Shown here: in pieces, positions 13,101-28,100 of the stretch
Position numbering within the stretch: position 1 is the first letter of the stretch
Layout: every line of letters begins with the position of its first letter
DNA from: Dallia pectoralis
Taxonomy: Eukaryota; Chordata; Actinopteri; Esociformes; Umbridae
Reading direction: 5' to 3'
DNA: 64,000 nucleotides
NCBI GenBank assembly: GCA_029465975.1
Contig: CM055728.1
Coordinates: 26,907,660 to 26,971,659, forward strand
Translations under genes and position numbers: made by a program
The notes under the pieces: model-generated
Database searches by the model: none
What the model was told of the DNA's origin: nothing
Seen by the model: only the letters and a program-made list of their open reading frames with translations

Positions 13101-16100
13101 TACATTCCTACAGTAATAACGGTTACATAGACAAAGTAGTACCTGCTACATTCCTACAGTAATAACGGTTACATACACAAAATAGTACCTGCTACATTCC
13201 TACAGTAATAACGGTTACATACACAAAGTAGTACCTGCTACATTCCTACAGTAATAACGGTTACATACACAAAGTAGTACCTGCTACATTCCTACAGTAA
13301 TAACGGTTACATAGACAAAGTAGTACCTGCTACATTCCTACAGTAATAACGGTTACATACACAAAATAGTACCTGCTACATTCCTACAGTAATAACGGTT
13401 ACATAGACAAAATAGTACCTGCTACATTCCTACAGTAATAACGGTTACATAGACAAAGTAGTACCTGCTACATTCCTACAGTAATAACGGTTACATACAC
13501 AAAGTAGTACCTGCTACATTCCTACAGTAATAACGGTTACATACACAAAGTAGTACCTGCTACATTCCTACAGTAATAACGGTTACATACACAAAATAGT
13601 ACCTGCTACATTCCTACAGTAATAACGGTTACATAGACAAAGTAGTACCTGCTACATTCCTACAGTAATAACGGTTACATACACAAAGTAGTACCTGCTA
13701 CATTCCTACAGTAATGACTGTTACATACACAAAGTAGTACCTGCTACATTCCTACAGTAATAACGGTTACATACACAAAGTAGTACCTGCTACATTCCTA
13801 CAGTAATAACGGTTACATACACAAAGTAGTACCTGCTACATTCCTACAGTAATAACAGTTACATACACAAAGTAGTACCTGCTACATTCCTACAGTAATA
13901 ACGGTTACATACACAAAGTAGTACCTGCTACATTCCTACAGTAATAACGGTTACATACACAAAATAGTACCTGCTACATTCCTACAGTAATAACGGTTAC
14001 ATAGACAAAGTAGTACCTGCTACATTCCTACAGTAATAACGGTTACATAGACAAAATAGTACCTGCTACATTCCTACAGTAATAACGGTTACATAGACAA
14101 AGTAGTACCTGCTACATTCCTACAGTAATAACGGTTACATAGACAAAGTAGTACCTGCTACATTCCTACAGTAATAACGGTTACATACACAAAATAGTAC
14201 CTGCTACATTCCTACAGTAATAACGGTTACATAGACAAAATAGTACCTGCTACATTCCTACAGTAATAACGGTTACATAGACAAAGTAGTACCTGCTACA
14301 TTCCTACAGTAATAACGGTTACATACACAAAGTAGTACCTGCTACATTCCTACAGTAATAACGGTTACATACACAAAGTAGTACCTGCTACATTCCTACA
14401 GTAATAACGGTTACATACACAAAATAGTACCTGCTACATTCCTACAGTAATAACGGTTACATAGACAAAGTAGTACCTGCTACATTCCTACAGTAATAAC
14501 GGTTACATACACAAAGTAGTACCTGCTACATTCCTACAGTAATGACTGTTACATACACAAAGTAGTACCTGCTACATTCCTACAGTAATAACGGTTACAT
14601 ACACAAAGTAGTACCTGCTACATTCCTACAGTAATAACGGTTACATACACAAAGTAGTACCTGCTACATTCCTACAGTAATAACAGTTACATACACAAAG
14701 TAGTACCTGCTACATTCCTACAGTAATAACGGTTACATACACAAAGTAGTACCTGCTACATTCCTACAGTAATAACGGTTACATAGACAAAGTAGTACCT
14801 GCTACATTCCTACAGTAATAACGGTTACATACACAAAATAGTACCTGCTACATTCCTACAGTAATAACAGTTACATACACAAAGTAGTACCTGCTACATT
14901 CCTACAGTAATAACGGTTACATAGACAAAGTAGTACCTGCTACATTCCTACAGTAATAACGGTTACATAGACAAAGTAGTACCTGCTACATTCCTACAGT
15001 AATAACGGTTACATACACAAAATAGTACCTGCTACATTCCTACAGTAATAACGGTTACATAGACAAAATAGTACCTGCTACATTCCTACAGTAATAACGG
15101 TTACATAGACAAAGTAGTACCTGCTACATTCCTACAGTAATAACGGTTACATACACAAAGTAGTACCTGCTACATTCCTACAGTAATAACGGTTACATAC
15201 ACAAAGTAGTACCTGCTACATTCCTACAGTAATAACGGTTACATACACAAAATAGTACCTGCTACATTCCTACAGTAATAACGGTTACATAGACAAAGTA
15301 GTACCTGCTACATTCCTACAGTAATAACGGTTACATACACAAAGTAGTACCTGCTACATTCCTACAGTTTTAACTGATACATACACAAAGTAGTACCTGC
15401 TACATTTTTACAGTAATGACTGTTACATACACAAAGTAGTACCTGCTACATTCCTACAGTAATAACGGTTACATACACAAAGTAGTACCTGCTACATTCC
15501 TACAGTAATAACGGTTACATACACAAAGTAGTACCTGCTACATTCCTACAGTAATAACAGTTACATACACAAAGTAGTACCTGCTACATTCCTACAGTAA
15601 TAACGGTTACATACACAAAGTAGTACCTGCTACATTCCTACAGTAATAACGGTTACATACACAAAATAGTACCTGCTACATTCCTACAGTAATAACGGTT
15701 ACATACACAAAGTAGTACCTGCTACATTCCTACAGTAATAACGGTTACATACACAAAGTAGTACCTGCTACATTCCTACAGTAATAACGGTTACATAGAC
15801 AAAGTAGTACCTGCTACATTCCTACAGTAATAACGGTTACATACACAAAGTAGTACCTGCTACATTCCTACAGTAATAACTGTTACATACACAAAGTAGT
15901 ACCTGCTACATTCCTACTGTAATAACTGTTACATCTCTACAGTAGTACCGGTCTGATCTCTAAATAAATACCGGTTAGATCCTTTAAGTAAGTATCCAAT
16001 AAATCCCTAAATAATGTCCTTTGACATTACTTCCCCTTGGTCTTTTGGGTCAGATGTCTATCTAGCCAGGACGTAGTCAGTGAAAACACTTACTCATCTC

Positions 16101-19100
16101 AAACACACACATGTACACACACGTGATATGTATCGTCACTTGTTCTTGCTGACTTGTCAACAGATTGTCCAGCTGATATTATTCCTTAAGTATCACTTCT
16201 CCATTCTTGATGGTTTTTGCTTAGTTTTGAATGTATTATTTCAGTAGAATTACCTCAGACTGGGCATAATGTTAGTAGGTCAAATGCCTGCAAGGTCTAA
16301 CTAAGGTTGTTTGTCAAGCGAGCGGGTCGTCACCCGTGATGAACAAATTAGTAGCTCTAAGACAGGCTTGTAGATTCAATTGGAAAGTGGAAATATGTTT
16401 TGGGTAAAACTAGTCCCGTCGTTCATACAGTCCTTCATTCATCCGTTTAATCGTCGGAGCCAATTAATTCCTGCATTCCGTCCAGCTGTCTCTGGTCCCA
16501 GTAGTGCCTGGTGTGACTTTAATTGACCCCGCCCACAGGAAGGTGTTCTTCACTGACTACGGCCAGACTCCCAAGGTGGAGCGGTGTGACATGGACGGTC
16601 AGAACCGGACCAAGCTGGTAGACAGTAAGATAGTGTTCCCCCACGGAATCACCCTGGACCTGGTGAACCGGCTGGTCTACTGGGCCGACGCCTACCTGGA
16701 CTACATCGAGGTGGTGGACTACGAGGGGAAGAACAGACACACCATTATCCAGGGTCTGCAGGTGAGGGGTGTCCCGTACCCCACACACCGTGACCTCCCA
16801 AAACACCCCTTGCGGTTCTGCCCCGACTTACTGACTCAGACTGTCTGTTGTTTGTTCCCCGTGGTCAGATTGAGCACCTGTATGGGCTGACGGTGTTTGA
16901 GAACTACCTGTACGCCACAAACTCAGACGAGGGCAACCTCAACCACGTCAAGACCAGTGTGATCCGGGTCAACCGCTTCAACTCCACCGACTTCACAGTG
17001 GTGACCCGGGTGGACCGCGGTACCGCTTTGCATGTATACCATCAGAGACGACAGCCTCCAGGTAGGTGCTGACCCGTCACCTAAGTCTGTTCACAGGGCT
17101 TTTATTTCAGCCCTGTATGTCTGTCGCCAGACAGGCATATGGGTGAAAAAGTCACTCTCCACAATATATTTTGTTGTTGTTGCAAAATCCTGGTTAAAAT
17201 TGTTCAGAGTCTATCTTTGTATATTGTAATTATTTGTTTCCATGCCGGCGCTGACCAGTGACTTCGATTAATCTTTCGTTCACTCGTTCCAGTGAGAGAA
17301 AAGAGCCATGCTTGTGCCCCTGACCAGTTTAAGAAGCCTGGGGGCTGCTCTGACATATGTCTGCTGGGGAACAGCCACAAGACCCGGACATGTCGCTGTC
17401 GTTCTGGATTCAGCCTTGGGAGTGACGGCAAGTCCTGCAAGAGTGAGTACTGACATTGTGTTTTCAGTTTAAATAAAGGCCACACACACACATAGCATTT
17501 GCATAGCATTAGCATAGCATTAGCCTAGCAATAGCATTAGCCTAGCATTAGCCTAGCATTTGCGTAGCATTTGCGTAGCATTAGCCTAGCATTTGCGTAG
17601 CATTAGCCTAGCATTAGCATTAGAAGAGCATTAGCACTGAATCAGCATTGCTCAGCACTAGCATAGTATAAAAAACAACACAACCTTGGCCAGCATTCCT
17701 GTAAATAAAATTGCAGATATATTTTTAATGTATTCTCTATGTACACGTTTTATATTGTCAAGCTGTCCTGACGTCAAATACATGGACATCGTCGTAGTTC
17801 AACACGTCGTAAATAATCATCTCCCAATGCGGTCATGTGAGTAGGATGTGATGTTCTCTATGCTCCCCCTTCAGAACCTGAACACGAGTTGTTCCTGGTG
17901 TACGGTAAGGGTCGCCCCGGCATCATCCGTGGCATGGACATGAATTCCAAGGTCCCGGCTGAGTACATGATCCCCATCGAGAACCTGATGAACCCGAGGG
18001 CACTGGACTTCCATGCCGAGAGCGAGTTCATCTACTTCGCCGACGCGCAGACTTACATCATTGGACGACAGAAGATCGATGGCACTGAGAGAGACACCAT
18101 CCTGAAGGACGGTAGGTTCTAGTCTCGCCCTGTAGCAGAACCAAAACGAAAGTCGTATTGAATCCTATTGTGCATCCAGCTAACAACAGGTTATTTGGTA
18201 AACGGTCCACCTCTCTCCCCTTCTTTCACCCCCCTGTTCTTCTGTTTCCTTCTTTCCTTTCTCCTTTCCTCTCCTTTCCTGGCCGTAGGCGTTCACACCG
18301 TGGAAGGGATCGCGGTGGACTGGATGGCTGGTAACCTATACTGGACAGACGACGGGCCCATGAAAACGATCAGCGTGGCCCGGCTGGAGAAGGCCTCTCA
18401 GACACGAATGACCCTGATCGAGGGGAAGATGACCCACCCCCGTGCCATCGTTGTGGACCCCCAGCACGGGTTAGACATTTTCACCATCCACGTTCCCCCT
18501 CTATAATTCCCAGGTTAACCGGGAATACCAGTTTTGGGAACTTCCAGCATTATGGTTTTAGGAATGTTCCACTTGGATTTGCAACTGTAGTATTGGACTA
18601 AGAGAGGTTGTGGTTGTGTCCCAGATGGATGTACTGGACGGACTGGGAGGAGGACCCGAAGAAGACCAACCGGGGGAAGATCAAGAAGGCGTGGATGGAC
18701 GGCTCGCACCACCAGGTTCTGCTGACCAGTAAGACGGTGCTGTGGCCCAACGGCCTGAGTCTGGACATCCCACAGGGCATCCTGTACTGGGTGGACGCCT
18801 ACTATGACCGCATCGAGATGGTCCACCTCAACACCTCAGAGCGAAAGGTCAGTTGGACTGGTTACTCACCTCTCAAGTCTAACCTCCGCCCTCGTCGTGT
18901 TCGGCCCTCGTTATGTGTTGTGGAGTGTGTGTTGTGTTGTGGAGTGTGTGTTGTGTTGTGGAGTGTGTGTTGTGGAGTGTGTGTTGTGTTGTGGAGTGTG
19001 TGTTGTGTGGTGGAGTGTGTGTGGTGGAGTGTGTGTTGTGGAGTGTGTGTTGTGTTGTGGAGTGTGAGTTGTGTTGTGGAGTGTGTGTTGTGTTGTGGAG

Positions 19101-22100
19101 TGTGTGTTGTGTTGTGGAGTGTGTTTTGTGTGTTGTGTGTTGTGTTGCCTCGTTGTATTCTTTGACAACTGTGTTGCAAACAGAATATATAAATACATTT
19201 AGAGAGGAGTACACGGGCCTAATTTATTTTTACCTGGTTATGCTTGTCACTGGCAAGAACGGAGCAGATTAATAGGCTCGCAAGCAAAATACGTAGGCCC
19301 ATTAAAATAGGAGAACGTACCTAATCCTGGCATACCACTAGGATACTATTTAATTTGAATAACAAAGGATATACCACGTTTGAATGCCAGACAGACCAGA
19401 ATCGCTCCCAAGCTGGGTTGAGCTTTCATCAACTGTCAAGTCTGCTCGAAACATCCGTGGCAATATTACATACACAAATCTCAACATTAATAATGGATAT
19501 GTTCCCCTTTAGGATGTTGACTTGGTATAATATTTATCAACATAGTTCCTAGCTTTAATGGCTACAGAAGGTGGTTCCACCAAGTGTCCATACTGAGTAC
19601 CTCCACCTCTGACTGTATATGATAATATGTTATTATCTTATGACCATACTGAGTACCTTCACCTCTGACTGTATATGATAATATGTTATTATCTTATGTC
19701 CATACTGAGTACCTCCACCTCTGACTGTATATGATAATATGATATTATCTTATGACCATACTGAGTACCTTCACCTCTGACTGTATATGATAATATGTTA
19801 TTATCTTATGTCCATACTGAGTACCTCCACCTCTGACTGTATATGATAATATGTTATTATCTTATGACCATACTGAGTACCTCCACTTCTGACTGTATAT
19901 GATAATATGTTATTATCTTATGTCCATACTGAGTACCTCCACCTCTGACTGTATATGATAATATGTTATTATCTTATGACCATACTGAGTACCTTCACCT
20001 CTGACTGTATATGATAATATGTTATTATCTTATGTCCATACTGAGTACCTCCACCTCTGACTGTATATGATAATATGTTATTATCTTATGTCCATACTGA
20101 GTACCTCCACCTCTGACTGTATATGATAATATGTTATTATCTTATGTCCATACTGAGTACCTCCACCTCTGACTGTATATGATAATATGTTATTATCTTA
20201 TGACCATACTGAGTACCTCCACTTCTGACTGTATATGATAATATGTTATTATCTTATGTCCATACTGAGTACCTCCACCTCTGACTGTATATAATAATAT
20301 GTTATTATCTTATGACCATACTGAGTACCTCCACCTCTGACTGTATATGATAATGTTATTATCTTATGACCATACTGAGTACCTCCACCTCTGACTGTAT
20401 ATGATAATATGATATTATCTAATGTCCATACTGAGTACCTCCACCTCTGACTGTATATGATAATATGTTATTATCTTATGTCCATACTGAGTACCTCCAC
20501 CTCTGACTGTATATGATAATATGTTATTATCTTATGTCCATACTGAGTACCTCCACCTCTGACTGTATATGATAATATGTTATTATCTTATGTCCATACT
20601 GAGTACCTCCACCTCTGACTGTATATGATAATATGTTATTATCTTATGTCCATACTGAGTACCTCCACCTCTGACTGTATATGATAATATGTTATTATCT
20701 TATGACCATACTGAGTACCTCCACCTCTGACTGTATATGATAATATGTTATTATCTTATGTCCATACTGAGTACCTCCACCTCTGACTGTATATGATAAT
20801 ATGTTATTATCTTATGTCCATACTGAGTACCTCCACCTCTGACTGTATATGATAATATGTTATTATCTTATGTCCATACTGAGTACCTCCACCTCTGACT
20901 GTATATGATAATATGTTATTATCTTATGACCATACTGAGTACCTCCACCTCTGACTGTATATGATAATATGATATTATCTAATGTCCATACTGAGTACCT
21001 CCACCTCTGACTGTATATGATAATATGTTATTATCTTATGTCCATACTGAGTACCTCCACCTCTGACTGTATATGATAATATGTTATTATCTTATGACCA
21101 TACTGAGTACCTCCACCTCTGACTGTATATGATAATATGTTATTATCTTATGTCCATACTGAGTACCTCCACCTCTGATTGTATATGATAATATGATATT
21201 ATTTTATGTCCATACTGAGTACCTTCACCTCTGACTGTATATGATAATATGTTATTATCTTATGACCATACTGAGTACCTCCACCTCTGACTGTATATGA
21301 TAATATGTTATTATCTTATGTCCATGCTGAGTACCTCCACCTCTGACTGTATATAATAATATGTTATTATCTAATGTCCATACTGAGTACCTCCACCTCT
21401 GACTGTATATGATAATATGTTATTATCTTATGTCCATACTGAGTACCTCCACCTCTGACTGTATATGATAATATGTTATTATCTTATGTCCATACTGAGT
21501 ACCTCCACCTCTGACTGTATATGATAATATGTTATTATCTTATGTCCATACTGAGTACCTCCACCTCTGACTGTATATGATAATATGTTATTATCTTATG
21601 TCCATACTGAGTACCTCCACCTCTGACTGTATATGATAATATGTTATTATCTTATGACCATACTGAGTACCTCCACCTCTGACTGTATATGATAATATGT
21701 TATTATCTTATGTCCATACTGAGTACCTCCACCTCTGACTGTATATGATAATATGTTATTATCTTATGACCATACTGAGTACCTCCACCTCTGACTGTAT
21801 ATGATAATATGTTATTATCTTATGTCCATACTGAGTACCTCCACCTCTGACTGTATATGATAATATGATATTATCTTATGTCCATACTGAGTACCTTCAC
21901 CTCTGACTGTATATGATAATATGTTATTATCTTATGACCATACTGAGTACCTTCACCTCTGAGTACCTTCACCTCTGACTGTATATGATAATATGATATT
22001 ATCTTATGACCATACTGAGTACCTCCACCTCTGACTGTATATGATAATATGTTATTATCTTATGACCATACTGAGTACCTCCACCTCTGACTGTATATGA

Positions 22101-25100
22101 TAATATGATATTATCTTATGTCCATACTGAGTACCTCCACCTCTGACTGTATATGATAATATGATATTATCTTATGTCCATACTGAGTACCTACACCTCT
22201 GACTGTATATGATAATATGTTATTATCTTATGACCATACTGAGTACCTTCACCTCTGACTGTATATGATAATATGATATTATCTTATGACCATACTGAGT
22301 ACCTCCACCTCTGACTGTATATGATAATATGTTATTATCTTATGACCATACTGAGTACCTCCACCTCTGACTGTATATGATAATATGTTATTATCTTATG
22401 ACCATACTGAGTACCTCCACCTCTGACTGTATATGATAATATGATATTATCTTATGTCCATACTGAGTACCTCCACCTTTGACTGTATATGATAATATGA
22501 TATTATCTTATGACCATACTGAGTACCTCCACCTCTGACTGTATATGATAATATGATATTATCTTATGTCCATACTGAGTACCTCCACCTCTGACTGTAT
22601 ATGATAATATGATATTATCTTATGTCCATACTGAGTACCTTCACCTCTGACTGTATATGATAATATGTTATTATCTTATGACCATACTGAGTACCTTCAC
22701 CTCTGACTGTATATGATAATATGTTATTATCTTATGACCATACTGAGTACCTCCACCTCTGACTGTATATGATAATATGATATTATCTTATGTCCATACT
22801 GAGTACCTCCACCTCTGACTGTATATGATAATATGTTATTATCTTATGTCCATACTGAGTACCTCCACCTCTGACTATATATGATAATATGTTATTATCT
22901 TATGTCCATACTGAGTACCTCCACCTCTGACTATATATGATAATATGTTATTATCTTATGTCCATACTCAGTACCTCCACCTCTGACTATATATGATAAT
23001 ATGTTATTATCTTATGTCCATACTGAGTACCTCCACCTCTGACTATATATGATAATATGTTATTATCTTATGTCCATACTGAGTACCTCCACCTCTGACT
23101 ATATATGATAATATGTTATTATCTTATGTCCATACTGAGTACCTCCACCTCTGACTATATATGATAATATGTTATTATCTTATGTCCATGCACAGGGCCT
23201 TCATCCTCTAACCACTTCTCTCTGACCATCCTCTTCTCTCTGTCAGATGGTGTACGAGGGAAACGAGCTAACCCACGCCTTCGGCCTTTGTCACTACAAG
23301 AACTTCCTGTTTTGGAACGAGTACCGGAGTGGGAGCATCTACAAACTGGACACCACCACCAACGTTGTCACTCTGCTCCGTACCGAACGGCCACCCCTGT
23401 TCGAAATCCGCGTGTACGACGCCCACCAACAGCAGGGTAACGTCTGGCTAACACTTGGCTAACGCACCGTTGAATATATTCCCGGAGTAGGAATACAGCC
23501 GTTTGGCATAGTGGATAATTAAGTAGGAAACGCTTGTTTAATTAAGCGAGAAAGACGTCAGTTTGATTGGAAAGGCACAGACTTTCGAGCGTTACAGCCA
23601 GTGTTCTGTCAGAGAAGATTCCTTTTCTCTCAGACAAGATGGCTACCACAGAGCTTAGCTATCTGATATAACAGAGCAGTCAGATGTAAACTGGATGCAG
23701 GTAGGCATGTGTACCTAGAATAAGAGTATACACAAATGCTGTCTCTCCCCAACTAATTATGAGAAAACATGAATACTTATAATTAATACCCTATATTCTA
23801 CAGCACATTTAAGACAGTGTCATTAGTACTTAATAAAAGGTTGTGATACATCTTATGTCACGTAAAACAGGATTTCTATGTTAGCTAAAACATTTTATTC
23901 ATTATGCCGGATTTGTTGAATAATTAATTATCACTGTTTAATTATGCGAACAGCCCTGTCAAACTGTCATCGGTGAAAACACATGAAAGGCATTTATTCA
24001 GGGCACTTGATTATCGATCTGCACCAAACCTGATATGTGACATCTTAGGACAAAGGTCACAAGGTGTTGTTTAATCATTCCTGGGGAGGGACGGTGTGTT
24101 TACTTCTGCTTTCCTCCCATAGGCACCAACCTCTGCCGGGTGAATAACGGGGGCTGTAGCAGCCTGTGTCTGGCCATCCCAGAGGGCAGGACCTGTGGAT
24201 GTGCTGACGACCAGATCCTGGATGCAGACAATGTGACCTGTAAAGGTATGTGTGCACGTGCACGTGGGTCTCCCGGAGCTTCAGAGAGGACGCTGACCCG
24301 GCCCTGCCGGGTTTATAGGATGTCCAGTTTGCTCTCGTTGAGATGTTCTATGGATTTTGAAATGTGCATAAATGAAGAATGATAAGCAGGGCCGGCCCTG
24401 ACCAACATGGCGCCCTAGGCTAGATTTTAGCACGTGCCCCTCCCCTAGCAATGCAGACAATTTTTTTAAAACCGTTTGTTGCCCCTATGGATGAGCGGGG
24501 CCCCTAGCATTTGCCTATGTGGTGGGCCGGCCTTGATGATCAGAACGTGAAACAAAATGGCCAAAACAACCCGGGAAACGATATATGAAAGTAAAAGTAT
24601 GTTTAAAAACCTTCACCCCGTTTTCGCCGCGTCTCTCTCGTCGTCACCACACTACGTGTTGTTGATTTGTGATGCTCGTGTACAGTGAGGCGTTCGGCAG
24701 GTATACATCCAGGTCGTGTTTGGATTGACAGGGGTCAAACTTTGCTCCGGGATCCGTAACGTCTCCTCCTTTCCTCTCCACAGTCAATCCGTCCTACGTC
24801 CCGCCTCCCCAGTGCCAGGCCACAGAGTTTGCCTGTAAGAACAACCGCTGTATCCAGGAGCGATGGAAGTGTGACGGCGACAACGACTGTCTGGACAACA
24901 GCGACGAGGCGCCAGAGCTCTGCCGTGAGTTGTACTGTTACTACGGCAACGTCGCAGTGGTTTTTACCTCACACACACAAGTTATAAATCACACACACAC
25001 ACGCGGTACAGAATGGCGGGTTGTAAAGGAACAGCAGCAGACCGTGATTTAAGCGATCCTTGCCCCTGAACCATAACTCGGTTGTTATCAGGCGACTGCG

Positions 25101-28100
25101 TTCCAGTTGAGTGTTAAATGTGCCTCTGGTTTATCCGCCTGGCGCTCTCTCCACACTACTGTCAGGAATATCATACATGACAGTTCTTTATGTTGGTTCA
25201 AATGCTCAGCTAGGGATCAACTGGTTCAGCTTCCTGTGGATGAGGGAGTAGTCAGAGCTGCGAAAGAGTCGTCCAAACAATCATCCACGTGCAATGAGTT
25301 ACACCAGAATCATCCAATCAATCATCCACGTGCAATGAGTTAAACCAGAATCATCCAATCAATCATCCACGTCCAATGAGTTAAACCAGAATCAAATCTG
25401 TTATTTTTTTGTCCAACTGCCGTTAGTCACCAAAATAAAAGCTAGCGCGTCCAGCTGCGCTGGAAGCCTCTAAGATGCTAGAGCACCATTGATACGGTGA
25501 GAAACATATTGTTTTCCTCTTCCAGACCAGCACACGTGTCCATCGGACCGGTTCAAGTGCCAGAATAACCGCTGTATCCCTCTGCGTTGGCTCTGTGATG
25601 GAGACAATGACTGTGGCAACCGAGAGGATGAGTCCAACACTACCTGCTCAGGTACACACACACACACATGAGCACACACACACAAAAACACGCTCACGTG
25701 CACACATGCGCACGTACACACACACAAAATGCCCGTCACCTCCGTCTCTCTAATCCTGTCTCTTTCTGCCCATCTCAAGCCCGCACATGCCCGCCCAACC
25801 AGTATGCCTGTGCCAGCGGCCGCTGTATTCCCACATCCTGGAAGTGTGACCTGGATGACGACTGCGGCGACCGCTCAGACGAGCCGGCCTCTTGTGGTGG
25901 GTCCCCCCGGCGTCCTTCTCTTGACCTGTCAGTGGGCCACACCCACGGGGCGGTACCGTCAATCAGTCACAGGTTTAGGCCAAACAGGAAGTCGTTGACT
26001 TAGCTTACCTGGTCTGTGAATCTGTGTGTGTTTCAGCTGTCAGTGTGCTGGATTACCTTTAGTGGACAGTTGGAAATACAGCGGTCAGAATTAGTTGATG
26101 TTCTATACACCTCTATTATGGATCATATTGATGTTCTATACACCTCTATTATGGATCATATTGATGTTCTATACACCTCTATTATGGATCATATTGATGT
26201 TCTATACACCTCTATTATGGATCATATTGATGTTCTATACACCTCTATTATGGATCATATCGATGTTCTATACACCTCTATTATGGATCATATTGATGTT
26301 CTATACACCTCTATAATGGATCATATTGATGTTCTATACACCTCTATTATGGATCATATTGATGTTCTATACACCTCTATTATGGATTATATTGATGTTC
26401 TATACACCTCTATTATGGATCATATTGATGTTCTATACACCTCTATTATCGATCATATTGATGTTCTATACACCTCTATGATGGATCATATTGATGTTCT
26501 ATACACCTCTATTATGGATCATATTGATGTTCTATACACCTCTATTATGGATCATATTGATGTTCTATACACCTCTATTATGGATCATATTGATGTTCTA
26601 TACACCTCTATTATCGATCATATTGATGTTCTATACACCTCTATAATGGATCATATTGATGTTCTATACACCTCTATTATGGATCATATTGATGTTCTAT
26701 ACACCTCTATAATGGATCATATTGATGTTCTATACACCTCTATTATGGATCATATTGATGTTCTATACACCTCTATTATGGATCATATTGATGTTCTATA
26801 CACCTATTATGGATCATATTGATGTTCTATACACCTCTATTATGGATCATATTGATGTTCTATACACCTCTATTATCGATCATATTGATGTTCTATACAC
26901 CTCTATTATGGATCATATCGATGTTCTATACACCTCTATTATGGATCATATTGATGTTCTATACACCTCTATAATGGATCATATTGATGTTCTATACACC
27001 TCTATTATGGATCATATTGATGTTCTATACACCTCTATTATGGATCATATTGATGTTCTATACACCTCTATTATGGATCATATTGATGTTCTATACACCT
27101 CTATTATGGATCATATTGATGTTCTATACACCTCTATTATGGATCATATTGATGTTCTATACACCTCTATTATGGATCATATTGATGTTCTACACACCTC
27201 TATTATGGATCATGTCAGATGTTTTGTGTGAACAGAAACCAGGAAGACTAGATGCTTTTGGCACTACATAGAGGTGTCCTTTACCCTCGTCTTCCTGTTC
27301 CTCCCTTAGCCTACCCCACCTGCTTTCCACTAACTCAGTTCACCTGTGACAACGGACGCTGCATCAACGTCAACTGGCGCTGTGATAATGGTGAGCGATT
27401 TCTCTTACTGTAAATAGCCCACTGCCCCAATGTAAATAGCCCACACTGTAAATAGCCCACACTGTAAATAGCCCACACTGTAAATAGCCCACACTGTAAA
27501 TAGCCCACACTGTAAATAGCCCACACTGTAAATATCCCACACTGTAAATAGCCCACACTGTAAATAGCCCACACTGTAAATAGCCCACACTGTAAATAGC
27601 CCACATTGTAGATAGCCCCACACCTAAAAATGTGAAACCTGTTAAATTCGTTTTACACTAAGATGTGGTGGGAAACACCTCTCTCTTTTTGTCCCTCTGT
27701 CACTCTCTCCATCTATTTCTCTTTGTCTCTCGCTGTCTCTTTTTTGTCTGTCTTTCTCTTTATTTCCCTTTTTCTCTGTGTCTGTCTCAATCTGTCTTGT
27801 CTCTCTTATCTCTCTCGTCTCACTCTCGTCTCTCTCTCGTCTCTCTCTTGTCTCTCTTATCTCGTCTCTCTCTCGTCTCTCTCTCTCTTGTCTCTCTCTC
27901 TCGTCTCTCTCTCGTCTCTCTCTTGTCTCTCTCTCTCTTGTCTCTCTCTCTCTCTTGTCTCTCTCTCTCTCTCTGTCATCAGATAATGACTGTGGTGATA
28001 ACAGTGATGAGGCTGGCTGCAGTCACTCCTGCTCCAGTGTCCAGTTTAAGTGTAACAGTGGTCGCTGTATCCCTGAGTACTGGACCTGTGACGGAGACAA

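Noticed and set aside
26016..27271. Open frames of 268 and 169 codons with DVLYTSIMDHI repeats
   Set aside because: 33-bp minisatellite within an lrp1 intron; repetition alone explains the open frame.
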